From NCBI GenBank assembly GCA_911728455.2, contig OU452219.1:5516320-5580319 (forward strand): a stretch of 64,000 nt of DNA, written 5' to 3'. Position 1 is the stretch's first letter. Each line of letters starts with the position of its first letter. The translations under genes were made by a program, and so were the position numbers. Source of the DNA: Marthasterias glacialis (Eukaryota; Echinodermata; Asteroidea; Forcipulatida; Asteriidae). Positions 12,745 to 25,944 of the stretch are shown piece after piece. The notes under the pieces were generated by a model. That model had not been told where the DNA came from. It saw only the letters and a program-made list of their open reading frames with translations, and made no database searches.

Positions 12745-13502
12745 TGTTTTTAAAAGAATAGACCTAGACGCACTGCTTGCAATTAGTAAAAATTCATTTT
12801 GTACATTAAGTTTGTGTTGTAACCCTATCGGTTTATATATGTGTAATGACCCGGTGGTTGAACATTGCAGGGAGGCCATTTTAAATTAGAGTTGATATTA
12901 ACCCTTTCACCTTCTTTTTGCCACTACATCCAACATGTCTGTTATTTGGATACCGCGCTAGAAAGAGTAACACCACGTTGTTTATCTCTTTTACGAAATC
13001 ACATAGTTTTAACATAAGTAGGGACTAACAAAATGAGGGTCTAACATTTCCACAAATTGCGTCTTGAAAACTAGCAAATTTAAAGTCTCTACATACATCA
13101 AGTAATACAAAGCTATCGGCCATGACCCGCAAAGCTGTAAGATCTTAAACTTTAGGGTATAAGTATCGCTTTGCAAGCCATTCTCGAGAGACAGAACCTA
13201 CCACAACAATGTACTTCTTCTTTTTCCTTTATTCAACTTTCCCAAGAAAAGTTTTTCTTAAATTTCATCACGAAATTATAAGTTGACCATACCAGAAAAG
13301 TTATAAGACATTGCTAGAGGTTGTTTGGCAATGCAAGCTGTTAAACTTTCGGCAGAAAACAACATGTGTATTTATATGTATAATATTTGTATATATATAC
13401 ATTAGCCAACTGTTATTTTGACCAAATATTATTTGCTCACTGTGAATTTATTTATCTGGATTTATGTAAAAAAATCCCTTGCCAGTGACCTGTTGTAAAT
13501 AA

Positions 13503-13522
13503 AACAACAACAACAACAACAG
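13503..13522. repeat. (CAA)n microsatellite
   Basis: About six CAA units in the otx intron. Confidence 0.9.
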
Positions 13523-15925
13523 TTTGGAACAATTGTCAGTTAAACAAGTGTTCACATCCATATCACGTTATATCAAGCAACATTATGATTTTATTTTTTC
13601 AATATACTTTTTTAAAGAGCAGATTCATTTCTTTCTTTTTTTTGTTTTCAATGTCCCCAGAAGGCCTACACAATTGACGACTGATCTGTGATAAATTTAG
13701 AGTGGTCACGTATGTACTCAAAATACATGTCTTTTGTGGTGTCACGTGATTTTAAGACACTGTTTGTGTTGGCGTATACGCACTGGTATATCAAGTAAAA
13801 ACAAATAATCACAATAACCATTTCGGAATTAAAAACTTCTGTAACTATCTGGTTTTCAAATTCCAATCATTCATCATCACCTTTACCCAGCCCCCACCTT
13901 AAAAAAAAATGGCGCAGAATGGAAATACACGTTTTCAGTTGTGGAATATGCAGCCTCGTCTGAACAAGTTAATGATTAAAGCACCTGCCGATATTGGATT
14001 GGCCAAATTGTTGATTCAATGTATTACAGTTGATAATGTTCAAATAAAAACCGAGGATTAGCAAGTAATGTCAATTATTATTATTATTGCAACATTTTGT
14101 TTTGTCATTCGGGACGGCGAAAAATGGATTGTGAAGAACAAAAACTTTTTACCAGGTATCGGTTTTGTTTTTCCAAAGTCCCCCCCGTATGTATTGTAGT
14201 GACTTGACTATGTCCCCTGTCCAAGATAGTATCTATAGAGGGACGTGCATGGGGAATGTTTCGGCATTAAACACTACAGAATGACCAGCGAGTCAGAGCC
14301 AGAAAATGGTCATTTTTTTAAATAGTTTTGAAAAGCAATCGGTTGTTATCAACCTAAAATGGGGTTGTCTTTTAGCCGTGCCTGTATTATATATCATTTT
14401 TAAAAGGGATTCATGAAAAATCAATCAAATATTTCTTCGAAATATCCCAGTACATGTATTTTGTTCCTTTCCCAATTCTGAGTTCAATCTAACCAGAGCA
14501 TCAAGTTCAACCGTAGGTTAGTCACAAAAAAAATCGTCACTCCATAACTCAAATAACTTGGTCCAAGATTACCGCATGCCACCATAACCTCCATGGTCAT
14601 AATCCACATCCTCCTAGCTTAACGGCTACACACAATCTCTGAAATCGTTTTTGGTATTTTAGTTCTGATTCCTATAATACCAGTATAAAGCCTTTCTTTG
14701 GGGGGACTTTGAATGGAATAAGTAGAATCTGGGCAGCTCGGAGATGGAATGATTTTCTTTCAAGTGTCCATTCTGTGAAAGGAGCGTGGGGGTCTTAGCT
14801 CGTCAAAGCTTATCGATCCTTGGAGAAAAATTCGATACAATTTCTACCCGAGTGTTGACAAACTGGACTCTGAAAGATGGACATCGCATCGAAGTTGCCA
14901 CTACGAAGGTGGTGTTGCACCACACACACACACACTATCACTCTCCTAAGGATTTCCAAAACTCTCCAAAGAAAACCACTGAAAATCGATAGGAGGGCAT
15001 CTATAGCCCATTCCACTTTTCTTCTACTCTCAATGGGATCCATTTGGGGTTCCGGGACCCCCTGAACAATGACCGTACACTCCATCAATCAGATAGGGGA
15101 GAATTTCGCCCTCCATCCGGTCAGTACTTCGATCGATCGCCTAAAAGTAAGTCGGCTTTACAGTGCGTCCTCGATACCGAAACAGCCCCGGCTTAAATCC
15201 GAAATTACCTCGGGACGGCCATGCAGGCGCAGCTCAACCGCAGGAGAGAACTCATTAAAATTGCATGAGTGTCTGCCGCGTTGAATTGAGTTTGCTCTTT
15301 GAGAAAAAATATGGTCCAAAACGAAAACAACTATCGGTGGTGGAAACAATACCCACGAGCAACATCTAAAACCAGCTACCCTAGTAGTAAATCCATGTGG
15401 CGTGATGGATGGTTGAAAGTACAAATGAACTTTCCATCAAATGATTGTGAAAATATGAGGAAACTACGCTTCGAAAAAAAAATCATCTCGACTGCGTCAC
15501 TGGCATTCACTAACAAATAAAATCAACACGACCCCGGATCAAAACACAAATAAACAGAAATCAATTATTAAAAGTCATCGTGCGTGTGACAATTAGTGTC
15601 CCCAAAGTGATACTAATTTTGTTTCAGACGTACCAAAGCAGAGAAAAGTGGAGGAGTCAGAGTTTGTGGTCGATAAGACAGAAATACGAAATATCAATAT
15701 TGTTTTACTTTATAAACACATGCACATCATTTGAGATCCGTCCGTGAAAGGAGATCATCGCGTCTAATCATAATCACAGCTAAACGGATAACCACATAAA
15801 CGTCTTATATGTCTACAACATACAGTGACACCATAATAATATACAGATTACATTTTCAACCCCGTCAAGACAGTTTGTATAATGGCAAGAAGTCATGATA
15901 TTATGATAAACGAAAATCAACTTAC

Positions 15926-16116
15926 TGTGGTAATTCATGGCCGGGTGAAGTGAGTCGACATTGTGAGCTGCCAGGCTGATGCCGTTAACGGAGAATGGGG
16001 GCCCCTTCATATTCGGTGGTCCGGGAACAGGGGGTATAGTGTACGCCATACCACTCATACCACGTATTGGGAAAGCCGTTTCGATGCTGTGCCGGTCCAC
16101 CCCAGTGAGAAGAGAA
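15926..16116 (-). CDS. otx: Otx N-terminal coding exon (5' end may extend into an unseen exon)
   Basis: This exon is bounded by a strong acceptor (pyrimidine-rich tract, then tttgcag, ending at 16117) and a CACA|gtaagt donor at 15925. In the frame that joins to the homeobox exon it reads SLLTGVDRHSIETAFPIRG and then MSGMAYTIPPVPGPP, followed by PPFSVNGISLA and VDSLHPAMNYH. The last part aligns in style with the Otx N-terminus (MSYLKxPPYxVNGLxL...HP). The likely start is the ATG at 16058 (MSGMAY), giving a 271-residue protein with the homeodomain at residues 50-109. MAY at 16049 is an alternative. The 58 bases upstream of that ATG are open in frame, so an upstream exon could add an N-terminal extension. 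Sea urchin otx has alternative 5' exons and isoforms, and this structure would allow the same. The exon is secure; the start codon is not. Confidence 0.9.
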
Positions 16117-17579
16117 CTGCAAAAGGAGGAGAAAACAACGACGACGGCGGTCAAATCAAAGGCGTGGAATCTCTTGTTTTACCTTGGACTCAATAGTTGA
16201 TTAAAGCAGTGGTGGTTTATAGGCCCAGAGCTTATACAGTTAAGACTGGCACGCATACGCACGCACGCTATACAGGTGCTGTACCGGCGGCCTAAGGGGG
16301 CTCTAATCTCTGTGTATGTTCCGGGTGAAGTGATCAACCAAAGTACGGCCCAACATTTTGTTTCCAATTGCATGGACGTGTACCACGGCATTGCCAGGCA
16401 TACGTGATGCGAGGCGCACGCTGACTGGACCATACTTGGTGCTGTGCAGAGTCACGTGGGGGAGCGAGCGTCCAATCGGCTTAGGGTCATCCTCCCATTG
16501 TTAGACGCTCGTACATGTCACTTGTTTAACTTTAGTTTGTACAAATTGAGCTTGGCCGTTGTTCTCTACCAACCTATTATACAGGGCCCCATCCTTTTAC
16601 CATTCTTTTTTTCTCTTCTTACCGCTTGACAACCGTTACCCATGCTCCAGCAAGGCTTCTTAATCATAATATTCTTCATCCCTCCCCACTTGGACAAAAG
16701 CTTCCACATTCATCTCAGAATAAAAGAAGGGTATTAAGACTTAGTTTGAGGGGAATGTTTAACAAGCTGTACGGGGTCCATGGAAGAATAGATACCGTTC
16801 ATCAGTTAAGAATAGCTGGTAAATTGGCGCTCATTTCGGGCACTGTACTGGCCCAAGACAGGCCGTCCACACATCTCATTGGCATATCACATCGTCACTT
16901 CAACAGTTTATCTTCTGCTTTTTTTCCCCCATTTAAAAACAGTCATTTGCACTTGCTTATTCATCACAATCCCGTCCACGATTTCTCATTTTGGAAATTC
17001 ACGATACATGTCCGGTACTTTATTTATAGCTTTGAGAGATGTAAGCAAAACTGTAAAATTATTGCCGTTTCTGGGGACAAAAAAAAAACCGACTTGGACT
17101 TCTGGATATCGGATTCGTCGACCCCACGTTTTAAAGAATGATACACAGCGTACACTATTTAAACACATCACTTCTCGCTACTTTTTTTAATGTTGGGGTT
17201 TATTACTTAATTTTAGCAACCTCTTTTTCTCCCTCGCTGTGTGCTCTGTCTTTCTCTTCACCAGAGCGTTTGTTAATGTCGAAGATAATTGACCCGTTTC
17301 AATATTGTTCATGGTCTAAACAATAAATGTCCGTGTCTGTGTTTATCTGCGTTCATCATGATCATTGTATTCTAATCAATTAAGACTCCATGGTCATAGC
17401 TGTCTATTGAGCATTTGACACTGGGGCTTAACTACCCTTAGGAAGTCGGGAATGAACCAAGCTTTGATGTCGGGAGTTTTTTAATTCATGAAACGACCCA
17501 TAACAATTTACGCATTTTTTATGGCCTATTTTGCCTACAATGCAAGACTTAGGTCAGCTCGACCCGGTGAGGACTGTGC

Positions 17580-17687
17580 TGAGGCCGCGTCCGAAGCAAG
17601 CGACTTCGGCTGCGGCTATAGCCAATGGCTGAGGCAACGGCAAGGCTGAAGAATAGCGTGGAAGCCAGTCATTCGGACACGGCTTCA
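17580..17687. mobile_element. Short MITE-like element with 16-bp terminal inverted repeats
   Basis: The left end TGAGGCCGCGTCCGAA (17580-17595) and right end TTCGGACACGGCTTCA (17672-17687) are inverted repeats matching at 14 of 16 positions. The interior is GC-rich with nested GGCTGCGGCTATAGCC-type repeats. It has no coding capacity. Target-site duplications are not obvious. Confidence 0.5.
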
Positions 17688-18261
17688 CCACTTACGTGTC
17701 AGGTTCCCTATGTGGACACGCTGGTGATTACTGATGTCTGATATTCATTCTCATACTAACAAAAAGAGACCAGACTAATTCTCATGTCGGCATCGGTTTG
17801 GTGGAATAGTCCCTCTGTTGACACCGCAGCTTCGACTCTGACTCCGTCCCTAAATGTTAGATGCCCCTTGCCAAAAAGCGCACATTTTCAAAAAAACAAA
17901 ACAAAAAAAAACCTGACAACACATGATGAACCGGAGCCCCAGCAGTGGTTTCGAAAACGCCCCATTGATTTTGATTAATAAAAACAAGCGGACTGCAAAA
18001 GCTTATGTCTGAAAACAAGAACATTGAACATATAGCTATGAATTGAATGTATACAGCGTGTTTTTCTCTTTGTTTTGTTAGGAGTTGTTTTTTTGAGACT
18101 ATAGATTAAATTCCATAATGTCTACATTTTCTTTAAGACACATCATACAATCAATCCGTGAACGTTTTTCGATGTGTCATGTCTTAGTGAAAGCAACGAT
18201 AAACTGTGTATGCTTTGTCAGGGATTTTGTGCATGTTCATCTATTGGGTTCATTCCGATCG

Positions 18262-18375
18262 GGCGATCGAAATAAGCCACGGACTTTCAGATGCTATTTG
18301 CTCGACTTCGACAGTATTTCAGACGGACGCATTTCTCTGGAGGATTGGCACTGTCGTGCATTTTGTCCTCCAATG
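18262..18375 (+). repeat. Dispersed A/B element, core fragment
   Basis: It matches only the core of A: CGACTTCGACAGTATTTCAG and then GGATTGGCACTG. The plus strand reads LDFDSISDGRISLEDWHC. Flanks are too diverged to align by eye. Confidence 0.6.
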
Positions 18376-18824
18376 ATTGAATGTTATCTTTCTAAAAAAA
18401 AAATTATGGAGAAAAAAATGATAAACCCTAATTGTAAATGGCCTAAGTGTTGCTAATTGATACCGTCCGGTTTACTAATTGATAGACGCACGTGACTTGA
18501 CCCCCACCTCCCTTATTAATATCTAACCGATTTGGCCATTTATTAAACACTGGTATCAGTCTCGAGGCGAAGTCAAATGGAATTTGGGGTGGAGTACCTG
18601 GTGGAAAATCAACACGAATGAGAAGGAAAAGCAAACACGAGGGCTGTGTAGGGGACTAGGCTATAATGTCATCTAATACAGAGCTGAGGGCTCGGTGGCG
18701 ATAACGCGTTATGTAATGGGTTTGGCAACCTAGCGATCGATAACGTCGACCAAATATTGCTCACAGAGAGATGAAGGAACCAAAACGGGGCTCAGAGATG
18801 AAGGAACCGGAACGGGGGAGGGGA

Positions 18825-18839
18825 GGGGGGGGGGGGGGG
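18825..18839 (+). repeat. G15 homopolymer in a G-rich patch
   Basis: It follows an imperfect tandem copy of CAGAGATGAAGGAACC, seen twice just upstream (about 18764-18811). Confidence 0.9.
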
Positions 18840-20137
18840 TTGTGGCTGTATGTACCTCGAAACTTGTGGCTTATTACGGAACTAAAACAGAAATAATCCC
18901 GATACATTGATTACTGCTTCAAAACCAAAACCCATGGTATCTTCACTGGGATTATAAACCCACAACAATGAAAGGGGAAGGAAGGGTTGGCGTGACTTGC
19001 ATTGTTTGACTGTCAAACTTTTACAAGCATGGGATGTCACATTTCTTGCCGAAGGTTTCTGTCACTACAGGGTTGTCATTTCGATTTGTTCTTGTCTTTA
19101 TCCAAAGTTACACATTTTGATATCAGCTCTGTGTATGAATTCTGAATTAAGACGGAATTCATCTCGATAACGAACATTTTACTGCTTCGTGGAGATTCAC
19201 CGCCTTCGTCACGCCCCCTCCAGCATAAACACGCATCAGTGCCTCATCTGTACAACATACTGTACTGACGTTCACCCATTCGATTTTTTCTTCCTCACGT
19301 AAAAGATGTTTCTTCGAATCAGTTCAACAAACTTTTATCAAGATCCTAACCTGACTGTCTTTGTTCGGACCACACTACTCGCACGACAGCCTTGTTAACT
19401 TCACCAAATCGTACTCTAAGAAGTTAATAAACCAGACTTCCACCGTGACTTAAAAAATGAAAGTGGTTTTGGTTTTCACAATGGAGAGCCACATCGTGGC
19501 AATCAAACATGGCCGGAAGACCGGCCCAAAAGAAAGCGGCCGCTCTCCCCCGCTGAGCTCATCTACCAGAACAAGAGGATGTTCACGCTTCTTGAAGATG
19601 GAACATCATTGCGTGTCATCGGATGACAAAGGGTACCACTCCACGTAAGCCTTGTCAGTTGGACCACAAAATCCTCTCTATCTATAGTATGGATTGAGGA
19701 GTTTTTTCTTTGTGGTTTTATACTTTCCTCCTGGCCCTTCCGGTCAAGGCTTGCCGAAAATCCACTAAATTCAAGGAGTGGAATCAACGGATGTATGACG
19801 ACAGATAAACCGGTTTAATATTTATTTCAACCAAAAGATACTCTTCAAAACTTACTTCGAAATAGTGAATAAAAAGTGTCATGCTTATAAACTTTGACAA
19901 GTTCACGATGAAACCGAGTCATAAAAACGGCTAAATACAGGCAGTTATTTCTTTTAGGTTGTAAAGAAGCTTACCATGCGACATACGGTGCATGTACTGT
20001 CAGGGAAAATGCAAGAAAAACACTTCAGACTTTGAATCGACAAACTCGACGCCAAAAAGGAAAACAAAATAGTTACAAAAACAAAAACAAAACAGGCTCA
20101 CCCATTCAACCTCTTCTCAGAAGAAGCAACCCGTTTC

Positions 20138-20158
20138 TAAAAAAAAAAAAAAAAAAAA
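20138..20158 (+). repeat. Poly(A) run
   Basis: About 20 A in a row. No clear retrotransposon body precedes it. Confidence 0.9.
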
Positions 20159-20883
20159 ACATGCTCCCTTGTTCCACACCTATACACTCCCATAACAATG
20201 TGCAGTGTTTACAAAGAAAATAGAGCGAAATCCACGCGAAACTGTAAAAAAAAAATTGACTCAGGGCCGCAACCCCATAACAATCAACGAGCAGATTCCC
20301 CCTTCTCAAGACATCCCGTGTACTTTTGGCCAGTAATTCGATTTACGGACCGCCTGACTTCGCTCCGGAGCACCCAAGGAGGCTTATTGGCAGAGAGTCG
20401 TCCGCCAAAAACTCCGGCGTTGTTACGCATGATTAAAAGCCCAGAGGCTGAGACGGAGGGATTCTACATTTTATATCTATATCTTTCTACATTTATGTCT
20501 GTATAATTTTTTTTTTGCGTTTTTGTTTTTAAGGTTACTTTAATGCTGAATTTTGTCTTTTGGTCTGAATTTATGCTATACTGTGGTGTTAACAATATTG
20601 TATTTAGTAATATCATATTTGAACAAGCCATATGTTATTTTAAGAAAATGTCACCTCTGGTTAAAGTTAATGTAGTATATCAAGTTGAAAGTGTTTTCAC
20701 AATGTTATAAACAAAGTAGTTCACACTCCAACCGCTTTAATGTAAAATTTTGTTTTCTTTAAAGAACTCTTCTACTCAAAGTAAAAGTATATATATTTAG
20801 CTATACTTAGATGATAAGCTGATATATTTATTGACCGACATTTCATTTAAATAATAAAGAAGTAGATTGTAATTAACCTCCGA

Positions 20884-20891
20884 TGACGTCA
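20884..20891. promoter_or_regulatory. CREB/ATF palindrome TGACGTCA
   Basis: An exact 8-bp cAMP-response element. Further exact copies are at 44721-44728 and 49036-49043. Occupancy is not known. Confidence 0.35.
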
Positions 20892-22910
20892 TACATGTGG
20901 TCAGGTCTCGAGCCGAACACGTTATTTTCCTGAACACGCATTAGAGTTCATGGTAACTTTGAGTCTGAAACCGCCAGTAAAGAGAAGAAGTGACCCTCAG
21001 TGAACACTTTTCCAATTCAGAATGTCCATTCCACTCCATTACAAACCAACAAAAAAATAAGACCGAGCCGTTGGCCCTATTCCAGCGTGGCTGAGATAAA
21101 TAGCACAGGAGGGCAAAAACAGATGCTCCACGCATGTTCGAATCAAGGAGTTTGGCCTTGCACGCAATCATCACCAATGTAAGCAACAACTTTTTTATAT
21201 TTTGGCTGCAATGGATTTATTAACGTGATCGAAGTCCGACTCGCTTAAAATTAAATAACATCATTGAATATGTATCCGTATACTGTTAATTGTACACATT
21301 CATAATATCAAATCAGATGTGAGAATGTTATGTTTAATATTGTTTCTTAAAACAACGGATAACCTAAAGTCTTTTATCATGGTGCGGCCATCTTAATTTT
21401 CTTCCGAAAGTTTTAACGTAACAGAGGCTGGACGGGTTCAAATAGTCTGGCCCCTAATGAATTAGTATTCGTTACTGTTATTAAGTTATTAACCGCGTCT
21501 GGGAACACGACGGAGATGGCGAAATCAGGATAATGGATTTTTCGTTTATTTGTTTGTTTGTTGTCTCCCCTCTACTTAATTCCAACCACACAACGGGGAA
21601 AGGTAGCAAATTCAACTCATATAATACCAGCCTCTTAAAGTTTTTGAAATAAAAGTGTGAGATGCACAGAGCAGGAAAACAAACAACTCCAAGGAAGGTC
21701 CTTCTTCTCTTCTCCTGATTGCAGCGGATGACCTTCCCACAAGCGGAAGTAGCTAGCATACAGCCCCAATGTTTCCTTGTAACATCATCCAAGGCATCAC
21801 ACCGTGAGTTGTGTGATCTCACTCAACCAGCAGACAATTATACACTGATCGATATTTGTTCGCAAAATGGTCAAAATTGTTTAACATCCGCCAGCCAGAA
21901 ACCCTCTTCCGTTTCACATCAATCACAGACAAGAAAGGAGAGCCCTAGCAACACAGTAGTTTGCAATTAGTCATTTGGCATCCCCCCACTTCTCCACAAC
22001 CCCCTACTCCACAACTACAAATGCAGAAGCTGTAATTCCCGCCAAATGAAACCTTACACCACTTGAGAGCAAACCCGAACTGTATACTTGACATAATTAA
22101 TATCCATTTGGCCGGGTGTGGGGCTATTGTTGATTTCAATGGCGGCGGATCGATATGATTTGTCTTTACCATTAGAGTTTGGAGCATTGTTTCCTGATGG
22201 CCGCCGGGCTTGCGTCTGTTCAAATCCCGGTCTACGCTGTAACCCCAACGCCATTGAAAGGGGACGGGAGGTACAAGTCACGTACGGCTATATCTCGGGC
22301 AAGGAGTCGCAACAAAACTCAAGCCCACTCGTACATACTGGTTGTGTAATAACTATTACATTGATTTCAGAACATGGGCACAAGTTTTCACCGAGTCAGA
22401 GTAATTTTGGCAAAACGGATGGTTTACACTTGCTTTAACTTATTGATGGGCTGATGTAATTGGCAGAAAGCTCTCGTGTAAAGTGAAAGTACACTAACCT
22501 TGAGAATGCGTTGTCTTCATGACGACCATTTTGAAATGCTGAAGTAAAAAACAACAACAAAAAAACGGGGCCCTATCTTCCTTTTATCTCTCTACTTTTT
22601 CCCTGTAATCTTTTTCTTCGTTAGTACTTCTTCTAAAATGTGTCCACAAATATGAGTTTAAATTTATAGTGACATTTCCACCCAACGAAGAAGAAAATTT
22701 GGCTGAAGTAAGAGAGCGTTAGACGCTAATGAAGGGTGCACTAAGAGTGAGGTACTGTGGCTAACCTGACCCTAGCTCAGACACAACCCTTGGCAATTTG
22801 AACCTGGCTTCATGTCTCCAACAAAATATGACAAGTTAGTCGTGTCATCACATCACTTTTAGAGTGACATTCCTGTAAATTGCAGCGGTCTTATACCTTC
22901 AATGTGTGCC

Positions 22911-22936
22911 CAATTAATAGGGAAATGTAATTAACG
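22911..22936. promoter_or_regulatory. Paired homeodomain core sites
   Basis: CAATTAATAG and GTAATTAACG lie within 26 bases, beside a CpG-bearing patch (GGGCTCGCGAGG). Site class is seen; function is inferred. Confidence 0.25.
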
Positions 22937-25602
22937 GGCTCGCGAGGCTTCAACGTCTGCTGTGGAGTTATTCGAGTGGCTAATTTGCCGTATTTTATTT
23001 TTACTGTCGAGGAGGGAATCTTGCATATTTAGAGGGGATCGTCAGACACCTCTGGATTACCAAGACCTCAACAAAAAGATCCAATATTCCTACATTAATT
23101 TGCTCTTTTTCTTGTCACATAGTTTAGTGTTTTATTACAATGACATCGAATGGAAACCCAGTACTTGAAAGAGTTTTTTTCAAAGGATATTACTAAATAG
23201 CGAGCAAACATTCATGCCTCCGAACGAAAAGTCAATCCTAACTTTTGTTTATGTTTATCTGAGCAATTCTACAGTGACAAACAATGCCGAGTTTTGTTGT
23301 TGTTGTCGTCGTAAAAAGCACTTCCTGTTTATTATTTACACGCTTTCTGAGAAACTAACACCCACTTCGTCGGCAGCCTTCAAAGTGAGTAATTTACCCA
23401 CTCAGTTTCCCTTGTGGTTTATTGCTTGATATTTTGATTTCTGGGTAACCATCAAGGCGTTAATTAAACTGACAGAGCTTGTATGTCAAAAAATAAGAGG
23501 GCGACCGCAACGGGCAACGATGCCTGCCTGACCCGGGCCAACTTACAATAACGAACGGGGGAACCAAACCAGTCGCGTATCTTGCACCACATGGCACGGT
23601 TGGGGAGGTGGCTTGGGCAGGTTGATATTAAAGATCGGAATCAACCATGGGAAAGTAGGGTACGCAACGAATTCGATGTTAGCAAACATGTTCAAAGTCG
23701 ATGTCCTAACTTGCTGCTGTCGGCGTAATTTGTTTTACGCTGAGTGTAAATGTTGGGACAGTGTCCGTGTTTTTCTCGCAAAAAAAAAAATATTATCTGT
23801 AATTTTTTTTTTACAATCGTTTTCAAAATACAGCCAAACTTGTGGAAGTTTTCTTAAAATATTCCGCTTCATTTGGGGGAGGGGGAAATAACATTCTGAC
23901 ATTGTTTAATTATTTACTAGCCAGTTAATTCTCAGCACTTGAGATCTTTGAGTTTTGAGCAAGTTTCAATGTCAGAGGAGATTGGGGAGAGGTGACTCTT
24001 TCCACCTTAACACAGAGGGCGCTCTCTTTACAAACAGGTGGATTGACGTGACACATTGTACATGCGGGACTTTGACTTATTTCACGCTTCAAGCATCATT
24101 TATTTCTTCTATAAGAAAAGCAAAGACTGTTTGAATCTGGGAAAAGAATTCCTATGCTGTTTGCCGTCCACCGAGTTGTGAAATTTGCTTCACCGTATAC
24201 TTCGCCGTCAGCGTTCACCTAGGCAAGCGTGAAATGCATTGTCTATGTGTATGACCGCGGTAGTGTTCAGCCTGTCAAACCTACAAAATTGATGGAAGTT
24301 TTCATCGGCATTGTGCCCGTTTCTCATTTCAGACTCGTTAACCGATTGGAAGAGTTGGCTTGTTTGAGAGTGATTAAACGCCAATACAATGACATAAAGG
24401 AAACCCCCAAAATAGATCACGGTATCGTTATGGTGAAGAATTGTTTTGCGGGACAAAAACGCCGGCGTGTAGGGGTATGCCACCTCTTGACCCTCCGCTG
24501 AAGTCTTCGAGAAAGAGTGAAAGACCCAGAGGTGAACCAGGAAATGTCCCCCCGTACCAATCAACTTACTCATCACACATACTCAATACCCAAACAAAGC
24601 CACGTTGGTGTTTCAAGTCTACTTTTTTTGCCGCTACGAGGTTAACTTCGCCGGGAGTCGGCGCTCCAGTCACTCGCTTCCCGCTGTGCCGTTTTTGTTG
24701 GCGCGCCACCTTTACCTTACACGCTCTCATTTTCCGCTATTCCCCGTCAAAGGTTGGTCCAGGTGTACATGCCCGCTGGGCACAAACTTGGAGGGTAACA
24801 ATAAGCTGTTGCTTGCATACCGCAGGACAATGAGAAATGACGGAAATTTGACAATGGACCGAAATTGTTATTGGAATTATTGATCATATCTTCACCGAGT
24901 GCTGAATGAAGTTTCTTTCTTTGCCTTCACTTCAGCTTGGGAATGTTATGTACGTGCCGTGCTGGTTGGAAAGTGGAAACTTTCCTGGCATCGAAAATGT
25001 ATACAAACTCACACAAACTCACACAAATTTGTTCCACAAAAAAGATACATAGTGCTTTGTTTACCTCTCTATATATTTCACTGTGCTAGTCATAACACTA
25101 CGGTCGGTGATTTGATAAGTAGCAAGGAAGAGTTTTCCTACAGACCGCTCATTATTTCCCCAAATATTTACTGCGGTAGTGAGTAGATTAAATGCAACAT
25201 CCGAATTCCCAAGAAATAACTTCTTTAACAAAATCACTTTCCCCCGAGTTCCCGGCCGATGCTACATCCCCGGCCAAGGTGCTCCTTTGCTGTTTGTGTT
25301 TTGCCGAGGTTTTTTTTTAAAAGGATTTTCCCAGTCAGCCAGCCCCGACTGGGACGGGCAGCGGCGGTTTTTCCCCCCTTCTCTCTTTAGCTCCATGTGT
25401 ATGTGTGTGTGTGTGTTTTTTTTATGCACATCTCGTGAGTTCATTAGGGTCTCCGGTTGAGGTATAACCACTAATGAAACGTGTACCTTAGGGGGCACGC
25501 TCAGCCCGAGGCCTCACATCGGTACGAATCAGTCAACCCAGTCGTAGAGGAACCTATCACCGGCAAGATCTCCACTAACAGGGATTGCTTCCCCTACCTT
25601 TT

Positions 25603-25642
25603 TTCTCTCTCTCACTCTCTCTCTCTCTCTCTCTCTCTCTTC
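25603..25642. repeat. (CT)n microsatellite
   Basis: About 20 CT units with one interruption. Confidence 0.95.
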
Positions 25643-25933
25643 TTGCTGAGGGGTGTAATTGTAATTATTATTTACCAGTGGGCATTGCGTGCCGAAAGAC
25701 GGCAGGAACGCGGCGAGACAAGGCGTGAGAGCCATGTAGCAAAGCCGACTGCTCCGGAGTTTAGACAAATTAATACAACTGTGCCAAGATGGCGAGCTCA
25801 ATCCCGCGGGTCACTTTACATAAGTGATGATAACTTTTCGGCGCGATTTTGATTTTTGGACCACTCCCGCTGTGCTGATTTAAACCTGCCGTTCGCGTCG
25901 TGGGTTTACGTGGAGAGGAAAGATCATTGGGGA

Positions 25934-25944
25934 GGGGGGGGGGG
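25934..25944 (+). repeat. G11 homopolymer
   Basis: A run of 11 G. Confidence 0.95.

Noticed and set aside
16626-17141. 171-residue open frame on the plus strand
   Set aside because: It begins with TTG, has AT-rich composition with no recognised domain, and lies upstream of otx in an expected intron.
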